A stretch of DNA of 32,677 nt. Source: Rhodospirillales bacterium. Lineage in GTDB: Bacteria > Pseudomonadota > Alphaproteobacteria > Rhodospirillales > Shumkoniaceae. The DNA is taken from contig JANQJG010000220.1 of assembly GCA_028281785.1 (NCBI GenBank), forward strand, positions 1 to 32,677, given 5' to 3'. The notes under the pieces were generated by a model, which saw nothing but the letters and a program-made list of their open reading frames with translations, had not been told where the DNA came from and did no database searches. Both the position numbers and the translations under genes were made by a program. Below, in pieces: positions 8,427 to 16,737 of this stretch (positions are counted from its first letter, which is position 1; each line of letters starts with the position of its first letter).

Positions 8427-8918
8427 ATGATCGACCGGCTCGACCGCATGCTCGGCCGTATCGAGCGCCTGTTCCTGTGGACAGGCTGCGCGTTCCTCAC
8501 CGGCCTGGTGCTGCTGGTGGGCGCCCAGGCTGCGTTGCGCTACACCACCAACCTCTCCATCATCTGGGCCGGCGAGGTCGAGATCCTGCTGTTCATCTGG
8601 TCGGTCTTCCTGACCGCCGTCGTCCTCCATCGCCGAATGGGCCATATCACGGTGAGCGTCGTCGCCGACCGGCTGACCGGGCGCACCGCCCGTTTCGCCA
8701 AGCTCGCGGTGAGCCTCGGCATCATCGTCTTCTGCGCCTTCGTCTTCGCGCAGATCGTTCGCTTCTGGCCGATCCTCGGTTTCACGACCACCGCCATCCT
8801 GGAGATCCCCAACACCTGGCACGCGGCGGCGCTGGGCCTGTGCCTAGCCGTCGTTCTGGCGCAGGAACTCGTTACCCTGTCGCGGACCCTCGGCTCCGAA
8901 AGCGAGGCCGACTCCTAA
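8427..8918 (+). CDS. TRAP transporter small permease (DctQ type)
   Basis: This 163-residue integral membrane protein has four helices (about 16-38, 46-66, 88-110, 128-148), as expected for the small TRAP subunit that scaffolds the large permease. The segment WAGEVEILLFIWSVFLTAVVLHRRMGHI is characteristic of DctQ proteins (quoted here only as the region around residues 45-74). The ATG at 8427 was chosen because the helical domain begins right after MIDRLDRMLGRIERLF. An open frame extends upstream but would add a glycine/proline-rich tail across the intergenic G/C tracts. It ends tail to tail with the minus-strand FAD oxidoreductase, with the two stop codons overlapping (8915-8918). Confidence 0.93.
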   Translation: MIDRLDRMLGRIERLFLWTGCAFLTGLVLLVGAQAALRYTTNLSIIWAGEVEILLFIWSVFLTAVVLHRRMGHITVSVVADRLTGRTARFAKLAVSLGIIVFCAFVFAQIVRFWPILGFTTTAILEIPNTWHAAALGLCLAVVLAQELVTLSRTLGSESEADS

Positions 8919-10213
8919 TCGAGAAACGCACCGGCGGCGGTGAGACCCGTCCGCAAGCGCGCGACATCCACCGCCTTCATCGGGGCATTGCGCGCGGCCG
9001 CCAGCGCCGCGGCACAACCTGCGGCCTGGCCGATGGCCATGGCCTGGGGCATGGTTCGGATCGCGCCATGCGCCTCATGGGTGGCGGAGAGCCCGCGCCC
9101 GGCGACCAGGGCGTTGTCCAGGTTCGCCGGAACGAGACAGCGATACGGGATGCGGTAGAAGTGGTCGTCCCCGAAGCGCTCGATCCTGAGCCCGGCGCCG
9201 TCCGTGGGATGGATGTCGACGCAATAGGCCCCGCAGCAAACGGTATCGGGAAAATCCGATCCGCGCCGCAGGTCCTCCACGGTGAGCACGTATTCCCCAC
9301 GGATGCGCCGGGTTTCGCGGATTCCCAGCTGCGGGGCCAGGGCGGTCAGACGCGCGGTCTCGCATCCGGGGACATGGCCGATGATGAAATCCGCGGCGCG
9401 CAGAGCCTGGCGCCGGCCCTCCATCTCCGCATCGCTCAGGCCGAAGGGATCCGTGCCGTCGACCGTTACCCGAGTGACATTGAACCAGCCCTCATCGGTG
9501 CCGGTGATGCGGCTGCAGTGAAGGGCCTCGCGCGGGAGATCGCCCCGCTCGACACCGAGACGCGCAAGCCGCTGCTTTTCCGCCGGGTCGATGGCGTCGA
9601 ACCGGCGGAAATCGATCGGACCCAGCCGAAACATCATCGTCGCCGGCTGAAGGGCGTCACCGGGCAAGAGATCGAGGAACTCGACGCCAGCCCGGGCCAT
9701 CAGATCGAGATCGCCGGAAGCATCGATCACCGTCCTCGGGCAAATCTCCAGCATTCCGCCCTTGGTCAGCAGCGTGATCGTCTCGACGGTGCGGTCGCGA
9801 CGACGGACCCCGGCGACCGACGCGTGGAACAGGACGCGGACCCCAGCCTCCCGGATCATCTCGTCGAACACGGCCTTCAAAATCTCCGTATCGTACTCGA
9901 CCCGGTCCATGCGATGGCCGGTGGACATGACGAACCAGCCATAGCCGGAAGCGCCACCGGCGGCGACCAGACGCTCGACGATCTCATGCGCCATGCCCCG
10001 GGTGACGCGGCGACCGGACGCGGTGCCCCAACCGACGAACTGCCCGACCGCGGCGGCGGTGGCGCTGCCGCCGAAGAAGCCGTGGCGCTCCGCGATAAGC
10101 ACCGAAGCACCCTCACGGGCCGCCGCAACCGCGGCACAGACACCGGCCACGCCGCCGCCGCCAACGAAAACGTCGGGTCGGCTCATGCGGCCGAAATCCT
10201 GTTCCAAAGTCAT
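8915..10213 (-). CDS. FAD-dependent oxidoreductase of the FAD_oxidored family
   Basis: The 432-residue flavoprotein starts with a Rossmann dinucleotide-binding motif (VFVGGGGVAGVCAAVAAA, about residues 14-31), followed by GFFGGSAT. A second FAD-contacting segment, RTVIDASGDLDLMARAG, lies near 160-180, and the C-terminus has ALVAGRGLSATHEAHGAIR with MPQAMAIGQAAG. This arrangement is typical of PF12831-type proteins, whose substrates are mostly unknown. The start at 10213 is preferred because GGAGG lies just upstream; ATGs at 10240 and 10186 are alternatives. The gene lies 92 bp downstream of ccmI on the same strand, so read-through from the ccm operon is possible. Being opposite the TRAP genes, it may act on their ligand, but this is unproven. 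Confidence 0.88.
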   Translation of the reverse strand: MTLEQDFGRMSRPDVFVGGGGVAGVCAAVAAAREGASVLIAERHGFFGGSATAAAVGQFVGWGTASGRRVTRGMAHEIVERLVAAGGASGYGWFVMSTGHRMDRVEYDTEILKAVFDEMIREAGVRVLFHASVAGVRRRDRTVETITLLTKGGMLEICPRTVIDASGDLDLMARAGVEFLDLLPGDALQPATMMFRLGPIDFRRFDAIDPAEKQRLARLGVERGDLPREALHCSRITGTDEGWFNVTRVTVDGTDPFGLSDAEMEGRRQALRAADFIIGHVPGCETARLTALAPQLGIRETRRIRGEYVLTVEDLRRGSDFPDTVCCGAYCVDIHPTDGAGLRIERFGDDHFYRIPYRCLVPANLDNALVAGRGLSATHEAHGAIRTMPQAMAIGQAAGCAAALAAARNAPMKAVDVARLRTGLTAAGAFLD

Positions 10214-10305
10214 CGCGCCTCCAAACGTGTAACGAGTCATCGGTGACAGTACGACCTCGCGGGCCGCGGAAAACTCGCTGACGCAGAAACCGAGATTGCC
10301 GAGGA

Positions 10306-11505
10306 TTACGGCGCGCCGGTTTGTGCCGCCTCGGCGCGGGCACGGGCCTCCATTGCTTTTTCGGTCTCGCCGAGGACCTCGTAGGCGCGGGCGAGCCGGA
10401 GCCAGCCGGCAACGTCGTTCGGGTTCTCTTCGAGGCGTTCGGCGAGTCCCTCGACCATGCCACGGATCATGGCCTCGCGATCCTCCTCGGAAATCCGCGC
10501 GGCCGCCTCCATATCGTCGCCGCTGAGGGCAGGGGCAGAGTCGCCGGGCGGCGATGGCCTGGCCGCGGCTGGGGGAGCGGTTGGCGGTAGCGGGGCCGCC
10601 AGCCCCGCAGTAGGAGTCAAACTTTCCGGATCGATCTGGAGTGCGGCAGCCGCCAATTCGATGCGCTGACGCACCTCGGCCATCCAGGGCGCGCCAGCCG
10701 GCGAGACGGCGCTAAGGTCAACCCACTCCTGAAGCGCCCCGCGGACATCCCCCTCCTGCACCCGATAGAGCCCCAGGAAATAGCGCGCCCGCGGTTCGGT
10801 CGGCTCGCGCGCCACGACCTCGCGGAAAACATCGGCGGCGGACGCCGGTATCGTCCCGTTTTCCGCCAACACGAGCGCCTCGGCATATTCGGACAGGATT
10901 CGCGGGGCCCGTCCCGTGAGCTCGGCGGCGCGCAGGAACGCGTCGGCCGCCTTGGGATATTCTTCCAGCGTACGGTAGGAGCGCCCGAGCAAAATCCAGC
11001 CCTCGGGCTGGTTGGGCATTTCCTCGAGACGCTCCGCGAGCTGCCCGATCAGACGCGCCATCTCCGTGCGCTCCGCGAGCTCGACCCGGGCCGGATCGGT
11101 GCGCTCCGCCAGCGGCAGATCAGGCGTGTTCGGCGCGCCGATCGAGAGATAGATCGCCAACGCCGCCGCCGGAACGATGACCGCCAAACCCACGACCACC
11201 GGGCGGGCGGCTCGCGCCTTCCCCTCAGGGGCCTCCGTCGACGCCGCGTCTTCCTTCTCATCCGGCAGGCCGTCCGCCGCCGCGAGCATGCGGCGTTCGA
11301 TCTCGGTACGTGCGGCGCGCGCCTGATCGGGGCCGAGGAGGCCCCGCTCGACATCACGCTCGACTTCCTTGAGCTGGTCCCGATAGACGGCGATGTCATA
11401 GGCGGACCGGGCCTCGGCGCGGGGCCCGGCGCGCAGCAGCGGCCGCAGCAACGCCCAGAGCGTGGCCGCGACCATCAGCGCCGCGATGATCCAGAAGACG
11501 ATCAC
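10306..11505 (-). CDS. ccmI: Cytochrome c maturation protein CcmI (CycH), TPR apocytochrome chaperone
   Basis: CcmI holds apocytochrome c for heme ligation together with CcmF and CcmH. The 399-residue protein has TM1 at the very N-terminus (VIVFWIIAALMVAATLWALL), a cytoplasmic charged helical loop (YDIAVYRDQLKEVERDVERG, the usual CcmI signature), TM2 around 115-135 (VVVGLAVIVPAAALAIYL) and periplasmic TPR repeats (for example GWILLGRSYRTLEEYPKAAD and GWLRLARAYEVLGETEKAM). A Pro/Ala-rich linker separates the repeat blocks. The GTG start at 11505 overlaps the ccmH stop as GTGA, which implies translational coupling. It is the last ccm gene of the operon. Confidence 0.95.
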   Translation of the reverse strand: MIVFWIIAALMVAATLWALLRPLLRAGPRAEARSAYDIAVYRDQLKEVERDVERGLLGPDQARAARTEIERRMLAAADGLPDEKEDAASTEAPEGKARAARPVVVGLAVIVPAAALAIYLSIGAPNTPDLPLAERTDPARVELAERTEMARLIGQLAERLEEMPNQPEGWILLGRSYRTLEEYPKAADAFLRAAELTGRAPRILSEYAEALVLAENGTIPASAADVFREVVAREPTEPRARYFLGLYRVQEGDVRGALQEWVDLSAVSPAGAPWMAEVRQRIELAAAALQIDPESLTPTAGLAAPLPPTAPPAAARPSPPGDSAPALSGDDMEAAARISEEDREAMIRGMVEGLAERLEENPNDVAGWLRLARAYEVLGETEKAMEARARAEAAQTGAP

Positions 11506-11972
11506 GGCGGCTCGTCCCCGAGCAGCCGCTCGACCCGTTTGCGTTGCTCCTCGGTCAGCGGTCTGGGCTCCACTGCGACCCCGGCACTTCGACGCCGCCG
11601 GTAGTAGAAAAAGACCGCGAGAACGCCAAGCCCGGCGATCAGCGGCGGCGCGAACCACAGCGCATAGGTGGCCGGCTTGAAGGGCGGCGTAAGAAGGACG
11701 AAATCGCCATAGCGCGAAACCACGTAGTCGACGACCTCGCGGTCGCTGTCGCCGGCAACCAGGCGCTCGCGCACGAGTACCCGGAGATCCCGGGCGAGAT
11801 GGGCGTCGGAGTCGTCGATGGACTGGTTCTGACAGACCACACAGCGGAGATCCTTACTGATGGTCCGCGCCCGCGCTTCCAGGGCCGGGTCATCGAGCAT
11901 CTCGCCCGGCTGGACGGCCCAGGCCGGCATCGCGAGAAGAACCAGAATCAGGATGGTCAGCGTGCGTTTCAT
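11502..11972 (-). CDS. ccmH: Cytochrome c maturation thiol oxidoreductase CcmH (CcmL/CycL)
   Basis: This 156-residue periplasmic, membrane-anchored protein reduces the CXXCH cysteines of apocytochrome c. A signal segment (TLTILILVLLAMPAWA) precedes the active site LRCVVCQNQSIDDSDA (LRCXXCQ, about residues 42-47). A C-terminal membrane helix (about 103-123) is followed by a short basic, then acidic tail. The ATG at 11972 overlaps the stop of ccmG (ATGA). This is the short alphaproteobacterial form without the TPR domain, which is supplied by the separate ccmI. Function follows from the family; the active-site Cys pair is seen directly. Confidence 0.96.
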   Translation of the reverse strand: MKRTLTILILVLLAMPAWAVQPGEMLDDPALEARARTISKDLRCVVCQNQSIDDSDAHLARDLRVLVRERLVAGDSDREVVDYVVSRYGDFVLLTPPFKPATYALWFAPPLIAGLGVLAVFFYYRRRRSAGVAVEPRPLTEEQRKRVERLLGDEPP

Positions 11973-12505
11973 CCCTTGCGCAGCTCCTGGATCAATGGCC
12001 ACAGGGTCGACTCCCAAACCTCCGGCGTGATCGGGCCGATATGCTTGTAGCGGATGACACCTCTGGCATCGACGATAAAAGTCTCGGGCGCGCCGGAGAC
12101 GCCAAAGGCGATGGCGCCCTTGCTCTCAGGATCGTCGCCAATCAGCGTGTACGGGTCGCCGAAACGGGCGAGCCAGGCGGGGCCGGCCTGGCGGTTCTCT
12201 TCCCGCCAGTTGATGCCGTGGATCGGAACGACGTTGTCGTCCTTGAGCCGCATCAGGAAGGGATGCTCGATCCGGCAGGCCACGCACCAGGAACCGAAGA
12301 CATTGACCAGCGAAACCTCGCCGATCAGATCGGCGCTGGAGAAGCCCTTCTCCCGCCCCTCGATGGCGGCCAGCGAGAAGGGCGGCACCTCCTGATCGAT
12401 CAGCACCGACGGCAAGGTATGAGGATCGCGGGTCAAGCCGACCCCGAGATAGGCGGCGATGACGACGAAGGCCGCCAGGGGCAGGATGTAGATCACCCGT
12501 TTCAC
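11969..12505 (-). CDS. ccmG: Thiol:disulfide interchange protein CcmG/DsbE
   Basis: This periplasmic thioredoxin-fold protein keeps CcmH and apocytochrome thiols reduced. Its 178 residues comprise an N-terminal anchor (VIYILPLAAFVVIAAYLGVG), then the thioredoxin domain with NVFGSWCVACRIEHPFL (active-site CVAC, about residues 75-78) and the cis-Pro loop GAPETFIVDARG. The start codon is GTG at 12505, preceded by AGGGA. It is separated from ccmF by 18 bp that contain two CTAG tetranucleotides. The WCXXC motif has Val-Ala, a little different from the WCxPC of many homologues. Confidence 0.96.
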   Translation of the reverse strand: MKRVIYILPLAAFVVIAAYLGVGLTRDPHTLPSVLIDQEVPPFSLAAIEGREKGFSSADLIGEVSLVNVFGSWCVACRIEHPFLMRLKDDNVVPIHGINWREENRQAGPAWLARFGDPYTLIGDDPESKGAIAFGVSGAPETFIVDARGVIRYKHIGPITPEVWESTLWPLIQELRKG

Positions 12506-12523
12506 GAGAACGGTCCCTAGGGC

Positions 12524-14515
12524 CTAGGCCGCCGCCGGCGATTCGACCGCCTGCGCGCGGTGCCTGCGGCTGGGCGCGCCGACGCGGTGGCGGCGATCGG
12601 ACAGGCTGACCACGCCGCCGATGCACATGATCACCAGGCCGGCCCAGATCCAGGGCACGAGCGGATTGAAGTAGAGGCGGGTGACGAAGGCGCCGTCCGC
12701 GCCCTCGGCCTCCCCGATCACGGCGTAGAGGTCGCCGAGAAAGGTCGAGCGGATGGCCGCCTCGGTGGTCTGCTGGCCTTCGACGGGATAGACCCGACGC
12801 TCGGGCCGCAGCACGGTGAAGGGGCGTTCATCGCGGGTCACGGTGAAGGTTCCCGTAACCGCCTCATAGTTGGGTCCACGCGTGTCGCGCGCGCCCTCGA
12901 AGGTGAAGTCGTAGCCGGCGATCTGGACGGTTTCGCCCGGCCGCATGGTCTGGATGCTCTCCACCGTCCAGGCGGAGGAGGCCGTGATCCCCGCGACCAG
13001 AACGGCAACGCCGAAATGGGCGGCGGTCATGCCCCAGGCCGCGCGCGACACCCGTCGCAGACGCCGACCGCTTTCAGCCATCGATGCCCGGAAAAGGCGA
13101 GTCCGCTCCCCGATCTCGAACAGGGTGCCGACGGCGAGCCATGCGGCCAGCCCCATGCCGAGCAAGGCGAACATGGGGCCGTCCGCCGCGAACACCCAGG
13201 TCAGAAAGACGGCGGCGCCGGTCAGGCCGAGGACGAGCTGCACGCGCCAGAAGATCGCGACCAGATCGCCCCGCTTCCAGGGCAGCAAGGGTCCGATCGC
13301 CATGGCCACCAGCAAGGGCACCATCAGCGGCACGAAGACGGCATTGAAGAAAGGCGCCCCGACCGAGACCTTGCCGCCGCCGATGGCGTCCAGGAACAAC
13401 GGATAGAGCGTGCCGAGCAGCACCACCGCCGCCGCCGTCGTCAACAGCAGATTGTTCAGCAGAAGACTCCCTTCCCGCGAGACCGGCAGGAACAGCCCGC
13501 TCGCCTTCAGGGACGGGCCGCGCCAGGCGAAGAGCGCGAAAGACCCGCCGATGACGATCAGCAGGAGGACGAGAATGAACACGCCGCGCGCGGGATCGGT
13601 CGCGAAGGCATGCACCGAGGTGAGCACGCCGGAGCGGACCAGGAAGGCGCCGAGCAGGCTGAGCGAAAAGGTCACGATGGCGAGGAAGACGGTCCAGCCT
13701 TTCAACGTGTCCCGCTTCTCGACCACCACCGCCGAGTGCAGCAACGCCGTACCCGACAGCCATGGCAGGAAGGACGCGTTCTCCACCGGGTCCCAGAACC
13801 ACCAGCCGCCCCAGCCGAGCTCGTAATAGGCCCACCAGGAGCCAAGCCCGATGCCGGCCGTAAGGAACATCCAGGCCGCCAGCGTCCAGGGCCGCACCCA
13901 ACGGGCCCAGGCGGCATCGACCCGCCCCTCGATCAAGGCGGCGATGGCGAAGGAAAAGGCGATCGAAAAGCCGACATAGCCGAGATAGAGGAAGGGTGGG
14001 TGGATCGCCAGGCCGGGATCCTGGAGCAGCGGGTTGAGGCCATGTCCGTCCGGCGGCGCCGGCAGGATGCGTTCGAAAGGGTTGGAGGTGAAGAGAACGA
14101 ACAGGAAGAAGCCGACCGAGACCAGCGCCTGCACGCCGAGGACCCGCGCCTTGAGGGTCGGCGGCAGATTGGCGCCGAACACCGCCACTGCCGCCCCGAA
14201 CACCGCGAGGATCAGGACCCACAGCAGCATCGAGCCCTCATGGTTTCCCCAGACCCCGGAGATCTTGTAGATCAGCGGCTTCGCCGAATGCGAGTTGTTG
14301 ACGACGTTGAGCACCGAGAAATCCGAGGTCAGATAGGCGTAGGTCAGGCAGCCGAAGGAGACCGATACGAACAGCATTTGCGCGATGGCGGCCGGCCGCG
14401 CCATGGCCATCCAGGCCTCGTTGCCGCGCTGCGCCCCGATCAGGGGAAGCGTCGCCTGAACAAGGGCGACGACGAGCGCCATCACCAGGGCGAAATGGCC
14501 CGTCTCGACGATCAT
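12524..14515 (-). CDS. ccmF: Cytochrome c heme lyase subunit CcmF
   Basis: CcmF is the large membrane component that accepts heme from CcmE and attaches it to apocytochrome c. The 663-residue protein has about 14-15 hydrophobic helices and the tryptophan-rich WWD motif GWGGWWFWDPVENAS (about residues 230-244). It also has the conserved GHEGSMLLWVLIL-type segment (here NHEGSMLLW), the histidine-bearing segments HPPFLYLGYVGF and LTSVHAFATDP, and the large periplasmic domain before the last helix. The ATG at 14515 overlaps the ccmE stop (ATGA). Length is usual for the family. The TAG stop lies in a CCTAGG context. Confidence 0.98.
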   Translation of the reverse strand: MIVETGHFALVMALVVALVQATLPLIGAQRGNEAWMAMARPAAIAQMLFVSVSFGCLTYAYLTSDFSVLNVVNNSHSAKPLIYKISGVWGNHEGSMLLWVLILAVFGAAVAVFGANLPPTLKARVLGVQALVSVGFFLFVLFTSNPFERILPAPPDGHGLNPLLQDPGLAIHPPFLYLGYVGFSIAFSFAIAALIEGRVDAAWARWVRPWTLAAWMFLTAGIGLGSWWAYYELGWGGWWFWDPVENASFLPWLSGTALLHSAVVVEKRDTLKGWTVFLAIVTFSLSLLGAFLVRSGVLTSVHAFATDPARGVFILVLLLIVIGGSFALFAWRGPSLKASGLFLPVSREGSLLLNNLLLTTAAAVVLLGTLYPLFLDAIGGGKVSVGAPFFNAVFVPLMVPLLVAMAIGPLLPWKRGDLVAIFWRVQLVLGLTGAAVFLTWVFAADGPMFALLGMGLAAWLAVGTLFEIGERTRLFRASMAESGRRLRRVSRAAWGMTAAHFGVAVLVAGITASSAWTVESIQTMRPGETVQIAGYDFTFEGARDTRGPNYEAVTGTFTVTRDERPFTVLRPERRVYPVEGQQTTEAAIRSTFLGDLYAVIGEAEGADGAFVTRLYFNPLVPWIWAGLVIMCIGGVVSLSDRRHRVGAPSRRHRAQAVESPAAA

Positions 14516-14991
14516 GGTGCGGTTTCCCCGGCCATTTGCCCCGACTCCTGCAAAGCCCGTTCCATATGTTGCCACTGCCCGGATTTCTTGAGCGCATCCG
14601 CCACCTCGGGCGGCATGTAGTTCTCGTCATGCCGGGCCAGCACCTCGTCGGCCCTGAAGACGCCGTTGGTCAAGCGCCCCTCCGCGACCACGCCCTGGCC
14701 CTCGCGGAACAGGTCCGGCAGGATCCCCGTGTAGACGACGGGCACGACCTCCGCCATGTCGGTGATGCGGAACCTGACCAAGCCGCCTTCGGCGCGCTCG
14801 ATGCTGCCCTCCTCGACCAGCCCGCCGACGCGGATTCGCCGCTCCTCACCGACGGTCTTCTCCCTGACCTCGCTCGGGCTGTAGAAAAAGACGATGCTCT
14901 CCTCGAAGGCGGACAGGGCAAGCGCCGCCGCCGCGCCCAGGAGGGCGAGACCGATGAGGACGAAGGTCAGGCGTCGCCGCTTGGGTTTCAT
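14512..14991 (-). CDS. ccmE: Periplasmic heme chaperone CcmE
   Basis: CcmE binds heme covalently through a histidine and carries it from CcmC to CcmF. The protein is 159 residues, with a basic start (MKPKRRRLTFVLIGLALLG) that anchors it in the membrane and a beta-barrel OB-fold body (RIRVGGLVEEGSIE, VVYTGILPDLFREGQGVV). The heme-binding motif LARHDENYMPPEV has His and Tyr in the HXXXY arrangement typical of proteobacteria. The ATG at 14991 overlaps the stop of ccmD (ATGA), which fixes the start; a longer upstream frame exists but runs through ccmD. Confidence 0.97.
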   Translation of the reverse strand: MKPKRRRLTFVLIGLALLGAAAALALSAFEESIVFFYSPSEVREKTVGEERRIRVGGLVEEGSIERAEGGLVRFRITDMAEVVPVVYTGILPDLFREGQGVVAEGRLTNGVFRADEVLARHDENYMPPEVADALKKSGQWQHMERALQESGQMAGETAP

Positions 14992-15188
14992 TCGGGCCGT
15001 CCGGAGGCTTCCGTTCCCTGGGGGGTTGGCGCCGCGCGCAGGGACTCCAGGGTTCCCTCCGCCGACCTCAGCCCCCGCCAACTCGACCACAGCAGGCCGA
15101 CCATGACCACGGCCGTCAGGCCGAGGCTCGGCCAGACATAAAAGGCGTATCCGCCCATGGCGAAGAAGGCAGCGATTGAGTCCGTCAT
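14988..15188 (-). CDS. ccmD: Heme exporter protein CcmD
   Basis: This small 66-residue single-helix membrane protein stabilises the CcmABC-CcmE complex and helps release holo-CcmE from the CcmAB transporter. The hydrophobic segment is about residues 11-33 (GGYAFYVWPSLGLTAVVMVGL). The AFFAMGGYAFYVWPS start is the usual CcmD signature. It begins four bases after the ccmC stop and overlaps ccmE. The tail is longer than in many CcmDs and is Pro/Ser/Glu-rich. Confidence 0.94.
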   Translation of the reverse strand: MTDSIAAFFAMGGYAFYVWPSLGLTAVVMVGLLWSSWRGLRSAEGTLESLRAAPTPQGTEASGRPE

Positions 15189-15192
15189 GGCT

Positions 15193-15960
15193 CTATCCCT
15201 CCGTGCTTACAGCCCTGCCGTCACCGGCGAAATCAACCGGCGCGCGCTGAACCTGCCGCCGGCGATGCGCGCGGATCTTGCCGGCGACGATTTCGGTCCG
15301 CACCCGGAGCATCCAGACCCAGAAGAAATAAGTGGTAAAACCAACCCCCATCAGCAACAGCGGGATCAGCATGCTGGTATGGATGGTCGGCCCATCCATG
15401 CGGAAGACGCTGGCCGGCTGATGCAGGGTGTTCCACCAATCGACGGAAAACTTGATGATCGGCACGTTGACGAAGCCGACGAGGGCGAGAATCGAGCCCG
15501 CGCGGACGCCCCGCGTCGGGTCGTCGAAGGCGTTGACCAGGGCGATGTACCCCAGATAGAGGAAGAATAGCACCAGCACCGAGGTCAGACGCGCGTCCCA
15601 CTCCCACCAAGTGCCCCACATCGGCTTGCCCCAGAGCGAACCCGTGGCCAGCGCGAGCAGCGTGAAGCAGGCGCCAATCGGCGCGGCCGCCTTCGCAGAG
15701 AGATCGGCGAGAGGATGCTTCCAGATCAGGCCGACGGCGGCGGACCCGGCGAGGAAGGTGTAGCAGAACATCGCCATCCAGGACGTCGGCACATGCACAT
15801 ACATGATGCGCACGCTTTCGCCCTGCTGATAGTCGGGCGGCGCGCGGAACAGGCCGAGATAGAGCCCCGCAGCGACCAGCAGAACGGTCGACGCCGCCGT
15901 CCAGGGCAGCAGGGCACCACTGATCTGCATGAAGCGGTTGGGATTGGCGAATCGGTGCAT
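15193..15960 (-). CDS. ccmC: Heme exporter/heme handling protein CcmC
   Basis: CcmC loads heme onto CcmE. The 255-residue protein has six membrane helices and the WWD motif GTWWEWDARLTS (about residues 119-130). It also has the axial-ligand histidine segments VHVPTSWMAMFCY and WNTLHQPASVF. The ATG at 15960 follows AAGGGA; an open frame runs to 16008 but lacks family similarity there. The gap to ccmB is 111 bp, the only sizeable gap in the ccm operon. On the minus strand it is locally AT-rich (around 16028-16036) and could hold an internal promoter. Confidence 0.97.
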   Translation of the reverse strand: MHRFANPNRFMQISGALLPWTAASTVLLVAAGLYLGLFRAPPDYQQGESVRIMYVHVPTSWMAMFCYTFLAGSAAVGLIWKHPLADLSAKAAAPIGACFTLLALATGSLWGKPMWGTWWEWDARLTSVLVLFFLYLGYIALVNAFDDPTRGVRAGSILALVGFVNVPIIKFSVDWWNTLHQPASVFRMDGPTIHTSMLIPLLLMGVGFTTYFFWVWMLRVRTEIVAGKIRAHRRRQVQRAPVDFAGDGRAVSTEG

Positions 15961-16071
15961 TCGTTCCCTTTTGCCGAGGCCCCGCCCGTATTTATCGTCC
16001 CGGGACAACGGAATCCATAGGACTCTCTAATATATGGCGTGTCACATAACCGTGATAGGGGGTACTCCCGC

Positions 16072-16737
16072 CTATTCCAGGGCCTGCCGCAGGGCCGCCG
16101 CCGCCGCCCAGGGACAAAGCGCCAGGGAGGCGAGCAGAAAAGCGCCGAGAATGAGAAGCTGAGCCCGCACCCCGAACCCGCCGATGGCTGCGTCGACGGC
16201 GCTGACGCCGAAAATCAGCACCGGAATGTAGAGCGGCAGCACCAGCAGGGAGAGCAGAATGCCGCCGCGCCGTGAGCCCAGGACCAGCGCGGCGCCGACG
16301 GTCCCGATGAGGCTGAGCGTGGGGGTGCCGAGAAGGAGGGCCAGGATCAGCACCAGGAAGCCGGCCACATTCATGTTCAGAATCGCGGCGAGGAGCGGGG
16401 CGGCGATCAGAAGCGGCAGGCCGGTGGTCAGCCAATGCGCCGCCACCTTGGCCAGCACGACACCTTCCAGGGGGAGCGGCGTCAGCATCAGGAGTTCCAG
16501 GCTGCCATCCTCGTAGTCGGCCTGGAAAAGGCGTTCCAGACCCAGCATGGTCGCGAACAGGGCGGCCACCCACAGAACGCCGGCCGCGATTCGGGCCAGG
16601 ATGTTGGGTTCCGGCCCCACGCCGAACGGGAACAGCACGACCGCGAGAACGAAGAAGACGACGACGAGCACGCTGTCCATGCCGTGCCGTTGGGCCAGCC
16701 TGAACTCCCGCCCGAGGATGCAGGCCAGCCGGGTCAC
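16072..16737 (-). CDS. ccmB: Heme exporter protein CcmB
   Basis: CcmB is the membrane subunit of the CcmAB ABC transporter, whose ATPase activity frees holo-CcmE. The 221-residue protein has about six helices. Family-typical stretches are LGREFRLAQRHGMDSVL near the N-terminus, the LFQADYEDGSLELLMLTP loop (contact with the ATPase) and LGTPTLSLIGTVGAAL. The GTG start at 16737 overlaps the ccmA stop as GTGA, so translation is coupled. A longer open frame upstream runs inside ccmA and is not used. Confidence 0.96.
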   Translation of the reverse strand: MTRLACILGREFRLAQRHGMDSVLVVVFFVLAVVLFPFGVGPEPNILARIAAGVLWVAALFATMLGLERLFQADYEDGSLELLMLTPLPLEGVVLAKVAAHWLTTGLPLLIAAPLLAAILNMNVAGFLVLILALLLGTPTLSLIGTVGAALVLGSRRGGILLSLLVLPLYIPVLIFGVSAVDAAIGGFGVRAQLLILGAFLLASLALCPWAAAAALRQALE

